This document shows, piece by piece, positions 44,061 through 52,777 of a stretch of DNA of 64,000 nucleotides. This DNA comes from an uncultured bacterium (lineage in GTDB: Bacteria; Bacillota; Clostridia; Lachnospirales; Lachnospiraceae), in NCBI GenBank assembly GCA_947381965.1, contig CANCXX010000017.1, forward strand, positions 1 to 64,000, written 5' to 3'. The notes under the pieces are model-generated. The model did not search any database. It was given only the letters and a program-made list of their open reading frames with translations, and had not been told where the DNA came from. A program made the position numbers and the translations under genes. Every line of letters starts with the position of its first letter. The stretch's first letter is position 1.

Positions 44061-45422
44061 ATGAAAAAAGTAATTACTTATGGTACATTTGATTTGTTCC
44101 ATGAAGGGCATTATAATCTGCTAAAACGAGCAAAGGAACTGGGGGATTACCTTATCGTTGGAGTTACCACAGAACACTATGATTTACAACGTGGTAAGCT
44201 GAATGTAATTGATCCTTTGCTAAAAAGAATAGATAACGTAAAAAATTCTGGACTGGCGGATGAAATTATAATTGAAGACCATGAAGGACAGAAACAGGAA
44301 GACATTCAGAAAATGGGTGTAAGTATCTTTGTAGAAGGCTCTGACTGGGTAGGAATATTTGATTATCTAAAAGAATATTGTGAGGTAGTATATTTGGAAA
44401 GAACTCCTGATATTTCTTCTTCCATTTTACGAGCAAGCCAGTACCCGATTTTACAGTTAGGAATTATTGGAACAGGACGAATTGCGCCAAGGTTTCTAGC
44501 TGAAGCGAAATATGTCAGCGGAATTAATGCACGCGCAGTATATAATCCGCATGAGATAAGTGCTCGTAAGTTTGGAGAAAAGTATGAATTAGAATATTTT
44601 TTTGGTGACTTTGAAGAGTTTTTGCAGCATGTAGATGTTGTTTACATTGCATCGCCACATCAGACTCATTATGAATATGCCCGGAGGTGTCTGGAAAGAG
44701 GAAGACATGTGCTTTGTGAAAAACCGCTTACTTTTACTGTAAAGGAAGCAGAGGAACTTTATGTTCTTGCAGAGGCTAAAAAAACAATTCTGATGGAAGG
44801 CATTAAAACGGCATATTGTCCTGGTTTTATGCAGATGATGAATATTGCAAAGAATGGAACAATAGGAGAGATTAAAGATGTAGAGGCTTGCTTTTCAAGA
44901 ATTACTAACCCTAGATTAAGGGAGATGGTGGATGAAGAATATGGTGGCGCATTTCTGGAATTTGGAAGTTACACACTTCTTCCGATATTTAAGCTTTTAG
45001 GATGCCACTATGAAAGTGTTGAATTTACCGGCATATCTGCTAGAAATGGAATAGATTTATACTCCAAGATACATTTTCGGTTTAAAAATGCGTTAGCATT
45101 GTCAAAAACAGGAATTGGTGTAAAATCAGAAGGGCAGCTTGTTATTGCTGGAACAAAGGGATATATTCTTGCGGAGTCTCCATGGTGGCTGACTAAATCC
45201 TTTGTAGTACGTTTTGAAGATCCTGCTAAAGTTGAACAATATTCTCCTAAATTTTTAGGGGATGGGTTAAGATATGAAATTGCTGATTTTGTATCCAGAA
45301 TAAACGGAAATGAAAAGAACTCATATTTTTTAACAAAAGAAGAATCCATTGCTATGGCAGGTGTGGTGGAAAGATTTATGGAGAGCAGGAAAGAAAAAGT
45401 ATTTTGTTGGGGTAATATGTGA
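44061..45422 (+). CDS. Cytidylyltransferase-like domain fused to Gfo/Idh/MocA oxidoreductase
   Basis: This 453-aa protein is a two-domain fusion. Residues 1-130 are a glycerol-3-phosphate-cytidylyltransferase-like (TagD) domain with 'TYGTFDLFHEGHYNLLKRAK' and the C-terminal 'SSSILRAS' in place of ISTT. Residues of about 133-453 are a Gfo/Idh/MocA dehydrogenase with the NAD(P) loop 'LGIIGTGRIAPRF' and the signature 'VLCEKPLTF'. The parts suggest one polypeptide that reduces or oxidises a small polyol or keto compound and activates its phosphate with CTP. GAGGGCAGG precedes the start. The gene overlaps its downstream neighbour (TGATG) and probably opens an operon running to the window end. Substrate unknown. 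Confidence 0.88.
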   Translation: MKKVITYGTFDLFHEGHYNLLKRAKELGDYLIVGVTTEHYDLQRGKLNVIDPLLKRIDNVKNSGLADEIIIEDHEGQKQEDIQKMGVSIFVEGSDWVGIFDYLKEYCEVVYLERTPDISSSILRASQYPILQLGIIGTGRIAPRFLAEAKYVSGINARAVYNPHEISARKFGEKYELEYFFGDFEEFLQHVDVVYIASPHQTHYEYARRCLERGRHVLCEKPLTFTVKEAEELYVLAEAKKTILMEGIKTAYCPGFMQMMNIAKNGTIGEIKDVEACFSRITNPRLREMVDEEYGGAFLEFGSYTLLPIFKLLGCHYESVEFTGISARNGIDLYSKIHFRFKNALALSKTGIGVKSEGQLVIAGTKGYILAESPWWLTKSFVVRFEDPAKVEQYSPKFLGDGLRYEIADFVSRINGNEKNSYFLTKEESIAMAGVVERFMESRKEKVFCWGNM

Positions 45423-47923
45423 TGAAAAAAAAAGATAAAGAGCAGATATTGGAACTATTGGACACGTTAGAAGAGGCTGGAAAAGTATTAGCTTCTATGA
45501 TGCTTGATACCATAGATAACGAACTAGAAGAGATCCTGTCTCAAATGCAGACAGCAGCTATTTCTATTGGCAGCAGAATTGAAGAGGTGGAGGGAGAAGG
45601 CACAGCGGCTGTTAAGTTTTTAGAAGAATATTGTGAGATACTCTGGCAGATTACACAGGAGAGCGAATGGAATATAAAAGTTCAAAAAGTAAATCAACTA
45701 TCTGGACTAATTACTTTGGAGAAAAAGGCAGTTACTGATACTCATCAAACTTACGATGTGGTGTTTCTTCCATACAAAGTAAGTATGTGGGACTGCATGG
45801 AAACCGTATGGAAGGCAGCGCAAGACGACCCGGATTGTAATGTATATGTAATTCCAATTCCTTACTTTGATTTAAATCAGGACGGAACAAGAAGAGAAAT
45901 ACATTATGAGGCTGATTTAATGCCAGAATATGTGCCTGTTACATCCTTTCAAGAATATAATCTTAAACAGCAACACCCGGATATTATATATATACATAAT
46001 CCATATGATGAATATAACAAAGTTACCAGTGTACATCCTGATTTTTATAGTTCTGCAATTAAAGAGTATACGGAAAAACTAGTTTATATACCTTATTTTA
46101 TTACAAGCGGTAGAATGCCTGAAACACATAGTTATTTGCCTGCTTATGTTTATGCAGATAAAATTATTCTGCAAAATAAGAATATGATTATGGATATTGA
46201 TGAATCAATTCCAAAAGAAAAGTTTTTACCAATCGGCTCGCCCAAAACAGAACGTCTCATATGGATGGAGCTGAATAAAGAGCAAGTCAAAATTCCAGTT
46301 GAATGGAAGAAAAGCGCAAAGGGGAAAAAGGTAGTTTTATATAATATTAGCATAAGCGGACTTTTAAAGGATAAGGAAAAAGTACTGGATAAAATGGAAG
46401 AAGTATTTTTTCAGGCTTCCTTACAAAATGATATTGTACTTTTATTTCGTCCACATCCATTACTGGAAGCAACCTTGGATTCTATGTGTAAGGAGCAGGC
46501 AGGGCGTTACAAGAAACTGGTGAAATATTTTAAAAAACATAATATAGGGATACTTGATAAAACACCGGATCCTGATATGGCAGTAGTTTTTTCAGATGCT
46601 TATATAGGAGAAATCAGTTCTTCTCTTGCGGACATGTTTGGAGTGCTTAATAAGCCGAGACTTTTTTTAAATAGTGGAAAGTATTATCAGTTAACATCGG
46701 ATGAATTAAGGTCAGAAAGAATATATGATTTATACAGAGACGGCGATGATTTATGGTTTGTTACGAATAATTATCAACTTTTATGTAAGATGAATTTAAA
46801 AGATGAAAAGGTTTATGTGGTGGCAGAAGTACCAGAGATTCATATAGGAGAAAACTGCAGATATATAAGTGTTGTCAAATATGAAAATAAGTTAATTTTA
46901 ACACCATATCGTGCAGAAGCATTGTGCATTTTTGATATGACCACGGAGTGCTTTGAAAAACAATATTTTAAAGATGAGTATGCGGACATAAATTTTGGAA
47001 GGGCATTTTTGTGGAAACATTATTTGTTTCTTATACCCATGTGTTATTCTGCAATAGTAAGATATGATATTAAAGAACGTACGTTCGAATATTATTATCA
47101 ATGTGTTAAAGATGTGTTTGAACAGAGCAAAAAAGGACAACAGGATACGGCTGATTTTTGGGCGGCATGTAATTATGGGGAGGAAATATATATTGGCACT
47201 AAAAACACAAATGTAGTACTCCGGTTTAATATGGACACATGTCATCACTCTATTTATAAAGTTGGAAAAGAAACAAATTCATATAGAGGTATAACAGTGG
47301 ATAAGGAATACTGCTGGCTGATATTATGTGACCGTCCCAATGTAGTAAGGTGGAGCCGGACAACCGGAGAAGTAAAGGAGTTTACCAATTTTCCTAAAGG
47401 ATTTAAAGCAGGTATCGTCCCCTTTAGAGATATTGTAGATTTTCAAGATGAGCTTTATTTAATTCCGATTTACGCCAGTCATATTTGTAAATTGGATAAG
47501 GCAACGGGCGAAATTTCTTTTGCAGATTTTCCGTTGTCATATATTGAAGAAACATATTTATCTGAGTTTTATGAACGAAAAAAAGAAAAATATGATTTTG
47601 CAAAAAGAATATCTGACAGGGAGATGGTGGTATTGTCTCTTTATGACGACAGCTTGCTTATACTGGATGTGGATAAGAAATTTTGTCGGAAAATCCCGGT
47701 GCGAATCGAGGGACTTTTAGCATGGGTGGAACGAAAGAGATTTCGGAATTTAGGAATAATTAATGAGAGCTCAAATTGGCCTATTTCAAAATACCTGGAA
47801 TATGTGGCAAACAATTTATTTAACCAAAAGAAAAGGCGTGGAACAATGGAATTTGTTTTAGAAAAGAATTTACACACTGGAAGAAAAGTACACTTAGAAA
47901 TTAAAAAATTGGTATCGTCTTAA
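45422..47923 (+). CDS. CDP-glycerol glycerophosphotransferase-like protein with a propeller-like C-terminal domain
   Basis: In this 833-aa protein residues 1-100 are helical. Residues of about 110-440 resemble CDP-glycerol:glycerophosphate glycerophosphotransferases (TagB/TagF-like GT-B fold), with 'FLPYKVSMWDCMETVWKAA', 'IHNPYDEYN', 'VLLFRPHPLLEATL' and 'SDAYIGEISSSLADMFGVLN'. Residues of about 450-800 show repeated beta units ('DLYRDGDDLWFVTNNYQLLC', 'ICKLDKATGEISFADFPLSY', 'VVLSLYDDSLLILDVDKKF') of a beta-propeller. I infer a phospho-alcohol transferase using the CDP-activated product of the neighbouring enzymes, with the propeller binding acceptor or partner. ATG 45422 is chosen; GTG 45419 directly before it is in frame. 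Confidence 0.8.
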   Translation: MKKKDKEQILELLDTLEEAGKVLASMMLDTIDNELEEILSQMQTAAISIGSRIEEVEGEGTAAVKFLEEYCEILWQITQESEWNIKVQKVNQLSGLITLEKKAVTDTHQTYDVVFLPYKVSMWDCMETVWKAAQDDPDCNVYVIPIPYFDLNQDGTRREIHYEADLMPEYVPVTSFQEYNLKQQHPDIIYIHNPYDEYNKVTSVHPDFYSSAIKEYTEKLVYIPYFITSGRMPETHSYLPAYVYADKIILQNKNMIMDIDESIPKEKFLPIGSPKTERLIWMELNKEQVKIPVEWKKSAKGKKVVLYNISISGLLKDKEKVLDKMEEVFFQASLQNDIVLLFRPHPLLEATLDSMCKEQAGRYKKLVKYFKKHNIGILDKTPDPDMAVVFSDAYIGEISSSLADMFGVLNKPRLFLNSGKYYQLTSDELRSERIYDLYRDGDDLWFVTNNYQLLCKMNLKDEKVYVVAEVPEIHIGENCRYISVVKYENKLILTPYRAEALCIFDMTTECFEKQYFKDEYADINFGRAFLWKHYLFLIPMCYSAIVRYDIKERTFEYYYQCVKDVFEQSKKGQQDTADFWAACNYGEEIYIGTKNTNVVLRFNMDTCHHSIYKVGKETNSYRGITVDKEYCWLILCDRPNVVRWSRTTGEVKEFTNFPKGFKAGIVPFRDIVDFQDELYLIPIYASHICKLDKATGEISFADFPLSYIEETYLSEFYERKKEKYDFAKRISDREMVVLSLYDDSLLILDVDKKFCRKIPVRIEGLLAWVERKRFRNLGIINESSNWPISKYLEYVANNLFNQKKRRGTMEFVLEKNLHTGRKVHLEIKKLVSS

Positions 47924-47988
47924 AAATGGAGTGATAAATGTTTTGGAAAAGCAGATATATAGAAAATTAAAAGGATAAGGGAATAACA

Positions 47989-48822
47989 GTGAAAACTGAG
48001 TATAATCGCTATTATTTATCAGATGAAGAGTTAAGACAGGTACAGGAAATCCAAAAAGAGCTGATTCAGGAGGTAAAACGAATTTGCAGGAAACACAGTA
48101 TTCATTTTTGTATGGTAGGGGGAACAATGTTGGGAGCGGTTCGCCACAAAGGATATATACCTTGGGATGACGATGCGGATATTGGCTTTTTGAGGACTGA
48201 ATATGAGAAATTTCGAAAGGTATGTAAAACGGAGTTAAATCATGAAAAGTACTATATGCAGGATTTACGGGATACAGAAGGATATCGTTGGGGATATGGA
48301 AAACTTCGAAGAAAAAACACTGAATTTATAAGATTAAACCAGGAGTTTATGCCATATGAGCAGGGAATATCCATTGACCTTATGCCCTTTGATAATGTCC
48401 CTGGCCACTGGCTGTTAAAAAGGATTCATTTTGTACGCTGTTTTTTGTTTCGTAAGTTATTTTGGTCAGAAGTGGGAAGCAGAGTTGAAAAAAATATATG
48501 GATGCGGAGCATCTATAAAATAATGAGGCTGGTACCAATGAAAACGGTAATAAAAAAGTATCAGAAATTTATTGATTATGGGTGCGGAAAGAAAACCCAA
48601 CTGGTTCGTATTCTGACATTTCCAACGCCAAAAGGAGTATATGGGTATGAAAGGAAATGGTATACCCGTTTGAAAAAATATCAGTTTGAGGACATTGAAC
48701 TTCCAGGGGCAAAGGATTATGATGGTTATCTTCAAGTAAAGTATGGAAACTACATGGAACTTCCGCCGGAAGAAAAGCGTAAGGTACATCCTATTTCTAA
48801 ATTGAAATTGCCTAAGGGGTGA
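47989..48822 (+). CDS. LicD family phosphotransferase
   Basis: This 277-aa protein carries the LicD nucleotidyltransferase-fold signature 'GGTMLGAVRHKGYIPWDDD' near residues 43-61 and 'ISIDLMPFDNVPG'. LicD proteins transfer phosphocholine or related phospho-substituents onto surface sugars from a CDP donor. No choline kinase or licC homologue is recognised here, so the donor may be the CDP-compound made by the adjacent cytidylyltransferases. The start is GTG 47989. It is followed at 4 nt by a cytidylyltransferase gene. Confidence 0.9.
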   Translation: MKTEYNRYYLSDEELRQVQEIQKELIQEVKRICRKHSIHFCMVGGTMLGAVRHKGYIPWDDDADIGFLRTEYEKFRKVCKTELNHEKYYMQDLRDTEGYRWGYGKLRRKNTEFIRLNQEFMPYEQGISIDLMPFDNVPGHWLLKRIHFVRCFLFRKLFWSEVGSRVEKNIWMRSIYKIMRLVPMKTVIKKYQKFIDYGCGKKTQLVRILTFPTPKGVYGYERKWYTRLKKYQFEDIELPGAKDYDGYLQVKYGNYMELPPEEKRKVHPISKLKLPKG

Positions 48823-48826
48823 GAAC

Positions 48827-49264
48827 GTGGAAACAAAAAAGAAGTATAAAATTGGTTACACAGATGGAGTATATGATTTATTTCATGTTGGACATTTAAA
48901 CATGATTCAGGAAGCAAAACGGAATTGCGAATACTTAATAGTAGGGGTACACGGAGATGCTGTAGTGGAAAAGTATAAACAACACAGGCCAATTATCAAT
49001 GAGAATGACAGAAAGAAAATTATTGAATCCATTAAGGGAGTCGATCGTGCAGAAATCAACAGGTATAGAGATAAACTGAAGTTATGGAAATTGTATCATT
49101 TTGATGTCATTTTTATTGGTGATGACTGGAAGGGAACAGATCGGTGGAATCAGTTTGAGAAAATGCTGGCCCCAATAAATGTGGATGTTGTGTATATACC
49201 ATATACAAAAGGAATATCTACAACGGAAATTCGCGAGAAAATCATGGACGGAGACTATAAATGA
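48827..49264 (+). CDS. Stand-alone cytidylyltransferase-like protein (TagD/GCT family)
   Basis: This 145-aa protein matches glycerol-3-phosphate or ethanolamine-phosphate cytidylyltransferase-like enzymes: 'YTDGVYDLFHVGHLNMIQEA' holds the HxGH nucleotide-binding motif, then 'FIGDDWKGT' and the C-terminal 'KGISTTEIREKI', the ISTT signature. It should form a CDP-linked small molecule from CTP and a phospho-alcohol. It differs from the fused domain at 44061, suggesting two distinct substrates. The start is GTG 48827 after GGGGTGAG. It overlaps the PdxA-like gene by ATGA. Confidence 0.92.
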   Translation: METKKKYKIGYTDGVYDLFHVGHLNMIQEAKRNCEYLIVGVHGDAVVEKYKQHRPIINENDRKKIIESIKGVDRAEINRYRDKLKLWKLYHFDVIFIGDDWKGTDRWNQFEKMLAPINVDVVYIPYTKGISTTEIREKIMDGDYK

Positions 49265-50301
49265 AGCAAAGAATGAGAATTGCAATTACAATGGGAGATC
49301 CGGCTGGCGTTGGACCTGAAGTTATTGTAAAGGCATTAAGTCATGCGGAAATATACCAAAAATGTATTCCGGTAGTAATAGGAGATTTGGCAGTTATGGA
49401 GGATGCTGTCCGCTTCTGTAATCTGCCAGTTGCATTGTGTCAATTATCAGACGTGAGAGAAGCAAAAGGGGAATTTGGAAGTATAGATTTGATTAATATG
49501 AATCAAATTCACCCTGATGGATGGGAGTATAAAAAAAGTTGTGCAGAATGTGGAGAGGCATCCTTTCAATATGTCATATATGGGATTAAAGAGGCTATAA
49601 AAGGAAAAGTACAGGCTGTGGTAACGGCTCCCATTAATAAAGAATCAATAAACATGGCGGGACATAATTACAGTGGACATACGGAAATTTTTGCAGAGTA
49701 TACAGGGACAAAGAATTTTGCCATGTTGCTTGCCAGTAAGACATTGCATGTTATTCATGTAACCACTCATTGTTCATTAAGGGAAGCATGTGATAGGATA
49801 AAAAAAGACAGGGTCTTAAATGTTATCAGGCTTGCCCAGAAGGGGATGTCTCAGCTGGGATACAAGAACCCTAAGATTGGAGTTGCAGGCTTAAATCCTC
49901 ATTGTTCTGAAAATGGCCTTTTTGGGACAGAAGAAGAGAGGGAAATATTACCGGCAATAGAGGAAGCAAAAAAAGAGGGAATCAATGTCGTAGGGCCAGA
50001 ATCACCAGACACTGTTTTTGTAAAATGCCAGGCTGGGCAATATGATATTGTGGTAGCCATGTATCATGATCAGGGACATATTCCGTTAAAGCTTAGTGGT
50101 TTTAAGTATGATTTACAAAAAGACAGATATGAATCTGTAAGTGGCATTAATTGTACAATAGGGTTGCCAATTGTCAGAACGTCAGTGGATCATGGCACTG
50201 CTTTTGGCAAGGCAGGAGAAGGCAGGGCAAATGAAGAAAGTATGATGGATGCAATTTTTGCGGGAGTAGAGATGGCGGAAAACAGGAGTAAAGAAGAATG
50301 A
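49261..50301 (+). CDS. PdxA-family 4-phospho-hydroxyacid dehydrogenase
   Basis: This 346-aa protein has the PdxA fold: 'ITMGDPAGVGPEVIVKAL', 'VVTAPINKESINMAGHNYSG', the metal-ligand 'HVTTHCSLREA', 'GVAGLNPHCSENGLFGTEEE', 'MYHDQGHIPLK' and 'VRTSVDHGTAFGKAGEG'. PdxA oxidises 4-phosphohydroxy-L-threonine; PdxA2 paralogues act on 4-phospho-erythronate or 4-phospho-threonate. No other pyridoxal-pathway gene is nearby. It is translationally coupled to a cytidylyltransferase and a radical SAM gene. I therefore infer a role in making a phosphorylated amino or hydroxy compound for surface modification rather than vitamin B6. Confidence 0.9.
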   Translation: MKQRMRIAITMGDPAGVGPEVIVKALSHAEIYQKCIPVVIGDLAVMEDAVRFCNLPVALCQLSDVREAKGEFGSIDLINMNQIHPDGWEYKKSCAECGEASFQYVIYGIKEAIKGKVQAVVTAPINKESINMAGHNYSGHTEIFAEYTGTKNFAMLLASKTLHVIHVTTHCSLREACDRIKKDRVLNVIRLAQKGMSQLGYKNPKIGVAGLNPHCSENGLFGTEEEREILPAIEEAKKEGINVVGPESPDTVFVKCQAGQYDIVVAMYHDQGHIPLKLSGFKYDLQKDRYESVSGINCTIGLPIVRTSVDHGTAFGKAGEGRANEESMMDAIFAGVEMAENRSKEE

Positions 50302-51491
50302 GTCATACGATTAGTTTCAGTAATCAAACATACATAAAAAATGAACCAATCATTATTTATGGTGCAAGTGTATATGGTGAACTGGCTTATGTATCATTAA
50401 AACAAATGGGATGGATTCCTGATTTTTATTGTGACAAATCCCGAAAAAGAAAAGAGTATTTTGGAACAAAGGTAATCAGTCCGGAAGAACTTGAAGGCTT
50501 TAAGGAATCAAATATTATTATAGCTTCTGCGGATTTTTTTTATGAAATAAAAAAAGAACTGGAAGAAAGAGGCTGCAGTAATTTATTTGATATGACAGAA
50601 ATGCTGAAGATGGATATTCACAAGGAACAGCTTTCAAATCGTGCACGTGAAATGTACGATAATAAACAAAATTATATGAATATTGTTCAAAACCAATTAG
50701 AAGACAGACTGATTTTTAACAGGATACAGTATGTTGTTTCAGAACGGTGTACCCTAAAATGTAAGGACTGTTCTCACCTGATGCAGTATTATCAAAGGCC
50801 GGAAGATATAGACTTATGTGGGTACAAACCAGCTTTTGACCGATTACTGGACCAAGTAGATTGTATTGCAGAATTAAGAATTTTGGGCGGTGAGCCATTT
50901 ATGAATAAAAACATGGATCAGTTGATTTGCTGGTATCATGAAAGCAGTAAAATTCAAAATATTTCAGTTTATACAAATGGAACAATTATACCTTGTGAAG
51001 CTATTTTAATGTCTCTTCAAAAAGACAAGGTAAAAGTGCATATTTCCAATTATAAGATTAACGAAGATAAAATAAAAAAGCTTATAGAGGTATTTGAAGG
51101 ATATCAGATCCGGTATTTTCTTAGAGAATATGATTCATGGCAGGATGCTGGTGGGGTAGAGCTTCGGAATTATTCAGTGGAACAGAAAAAGGAGGTTTTT
51201 TCGTCCTGTTTTGAGAGGAATGGATTCACTTTTTTAAAAGGAAGACTCTATAGGTGCCCAAGGGAAGCCCATGCAATGAATTTAAAGGCTATGCCTGATG
51301 TACGAGAAGACTATGTGGACTTTATGTATGAGGATGCAATAAAAGAAGATTGGAAACAGCAGTTGAAAAAACTGCAGAATCGTTCCTGGCTGGAAGGATG
51401 TAATTATTGTGGGGGACCGGACAACCATGTACAAAGTATTCCAGCAGCGAGGCAGATTTCACAACCAGTCGAATATAGGCCACTATATTAA
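50298..51491 (+). CDS. Radical SAM protein with N-terminal Rossmann-like module
   Basis: Residues of about 15-105 of this 397-aa protein form the cluster's recurring Rossmann-like module ('PIIIYGASVYGELAYVSLKQ', 'NIIIASADFFYEI'). A radical SAM domain follows, with the cluster-binding 'CTLKCKDCSHLM' near residue 152 and 'LRILGGEPFMN'. A C-terminal cysteine set ('SSCFERNGFTFLKGRLYRCP', 'WLEGCNYCGG') resembles a SPASM or twitch auxiliary cluster. Such enzymes modify peptides or small molecules by radical chemistry. Overlap with pdxA (ATGA) ties it to the same pathway. Substrate unknown. Confidence 0.88.
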   Translation: MSHTISFSNQTYIKNEPIIIYGASVYGELAYVSLKQMGWIPDFYCDKSRKRKEYFGTKVISPEELEGFKESNIIIASADFFYEIKKELEERGCSNLFDMTEMLKMDIHKEQLSNRAREMYDNKQNYMNIVQNQLEDRLIFNRIQYVVSERCTLKCKDCSHLMQYYQRPEDIDLCGYKPAFDRLLDQVDCIAELRILGGEPFMNKNMDQLICWYHESSKIQNISVYTNGTIIPCEAILMSLQKDKVKVHISNYKINEDKIKKLIEVFEGYQIRYFLREYDSWQDAGGVELRNYSVEQKKEVFSSCFERNGFTFLKGRLYRCPREAHAMNLKAMPDVREDYVDFMYEDAIKEDWKQQLKKLQNRSWLEGCNYCGGPDNHVQSIPAARQISQPVEYRPLY

Positions 51492-51517
51492 GAAATACAG
51501 GCGGAAACGAGGACGAA

Positions 51518-52723
51518 ATGGAATATCGGTTTAGAAGTGAAGTTCGTAATGCTAAGAAAGCAGCGATGGGAGAAATGTATAATTTGGCAAAAGAAAATTT
51601 AAAGTCGGGAGATAAGCTGATCAATTTTGCCAGTGGTCATCCTTCTACAGAAGTGTTTCAGGACAAAATGATAAAAAAATATATGAATTTAGCCATGGAG
51701 GAAGCGGATAAGGAGCTATTCCAGTATGGGGCACATGCAGGATATGCACCGCTTAGAAAATCCTTTACCGAGTTTATAAACCGGAAAGGAAATGTTGTAA
51801 AGCAGAAGGATGATTTAATTATCACTTATGGCGCTGTTGAAGCAATTTTTCTTACTGCTTCCGCTTTATTAGCAGCTGGAGATAAAGTGATAGTGGAAAT
51901 ACCATCATATGTAAATGCAATTAAGTCGTTCAAGATTTTGGGCGGAGATGTTATAGGCGTAAATATGGACAGTGATGGTGTGAATCTGGATGAACTGGAA
52001 AAAGCAATGAGACATGGGGCAAAACTTTATTATACAATTCCGAATTTTGGTAATCCGTCGGGAGTTACAATGTCATATCAAAAACGCAGGGAGGTATATG
52101 ATTTGGCAGTAAAGCATCAGGTGTTGATTCTTGAGGATAATTCTTATGGCGATTTGCGTTACCGTAATCAGCGTATTCCAAATATAAAGGAATTTGATAC
52201 TGAAGGGGTGGTTGTATATGTAGGGTCTATGTCCAAGCTTATTGCTCCGGCAATGAGAGTAGGATTCATGGCGGCAGACAAAGAATTTATTAATCGGATT
52301 ATACCTATTAAAGCAGTAAGTACAAACGGTGTAACGAGTATTATACAATATGCGATATGGAAAATGTTTGAAGAAAATGATATGTATGTCCAGATACAAA
52401 AAATATGTGATGTATATGCAAAAAAGTTGTTTTTAATGGAAGAAAGCATGAAACAATATTTTCCCAAATCTGTAAAATTTTCATCACCTGATGGTGGAAT
52501 GTATATCTGGGCTACATTGCCGAAAGGTTCTGATGTTCAAAAGTTCTGCAGGGAATCAGCAACTAGACTTCATATACCAATTACGCCAGGAAATGGATTT
52601 TGTGTTAAAGAGGATGAAAAATGTACAAGTATGCGGTTTAATTTTGTAAAAGAAAGTATGGAGGATATTGCGTATGGAATAGAGAAAGTAGGAGATTTGA
52701 TGAAAGAGCATTTAACTAATTAG
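51518..52723 (+). CDS. PLP-dependent aminotransferase, class I/II (AAT_I fold)
   Basis: This 401-aa protein has fold type I aminotransferase landmarks: 'LINFASGHPSTEVF', 'FQYGAHAGYAPLRKSFTEFI', 'TYGAVEAIFLTASALLAAGD', 'YYTIPNFGNPSGVTMSYQKR', 'ILEDNSYGDLRY', the PLP-lysine in 'VGSMSKLIAPAMRVGF' and the C-terminal 'MRFNFVKES'. It resembles the catalytic domain of MocR and 2-aminoadipate aminotransferases but lacks the GntR DNA-binding part. In this cluster it could aminate the keto product of the PdxA-like or MocA-like dehydrogenase. AACGAGGACG precedes the start. Confidence 0.92.
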   Translation: MEYRFRSEVRNAKKAAMGEMYNLAKENLKSGDKLINFASGHPSTEVFQDKMIKKYMNLAMEEADKELFQYGAHAGYAPLRKSFTEFINRKGNVVKQKDDLIITYGAVEAIFLTASALLAAGDKVIVEIPSYVNAIKSFKILGGDVIGVNMDSDGVNLDELEKAMRHGAKLYYTIPNFGNPSGVTMSYQKRREVYDLAVKHQVLILEDNSYGDLRYRNQRIPNIKEFDTEGVVVYVGSMSKLIAPAMRVGFMAADKEFINRIIPIKAVSTNGVTSIIQYAIWKMFEENDMYVQIQKICDVYAKKLFLMEESMKQYFPKSVKFSSPDGGMYIWATLPKGSDVQKFCRESATRLHIPITPGNGFCVKEDEKCTSMRFNFVKESMEDIAYGIEKVGDLMKEHLTN

Positions 52724-52777
52724 TTTGTCTGTATGGAACCAAAAGTATCAGGTTATTTTTGAAGGGAGATATGGTAT

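Noticed and set aside
43879-44064. 61-codon frame before the cytidylyltransferase fusion
   Set aside because: It spans the terminator-like hairpin at 43884-43918 and a putative promoter, and overlaps the next start.
48827-49264. Wall teichoic acid glycerol-3-phosphate cytidylyltransferase TagD as a firm call
   Set aside because: No other tag/tar genes of a teichoic acid pathway are present, and the fused homologue nearby suggests different substrates.
49261-50301. Assignment as the vitamin B6 biosynthesis enzyme PdxA
   Set aside because: No other pyridoxal-pathway gene is near, and it is translationally coupled to surface-modification genes; I kept the family name only.
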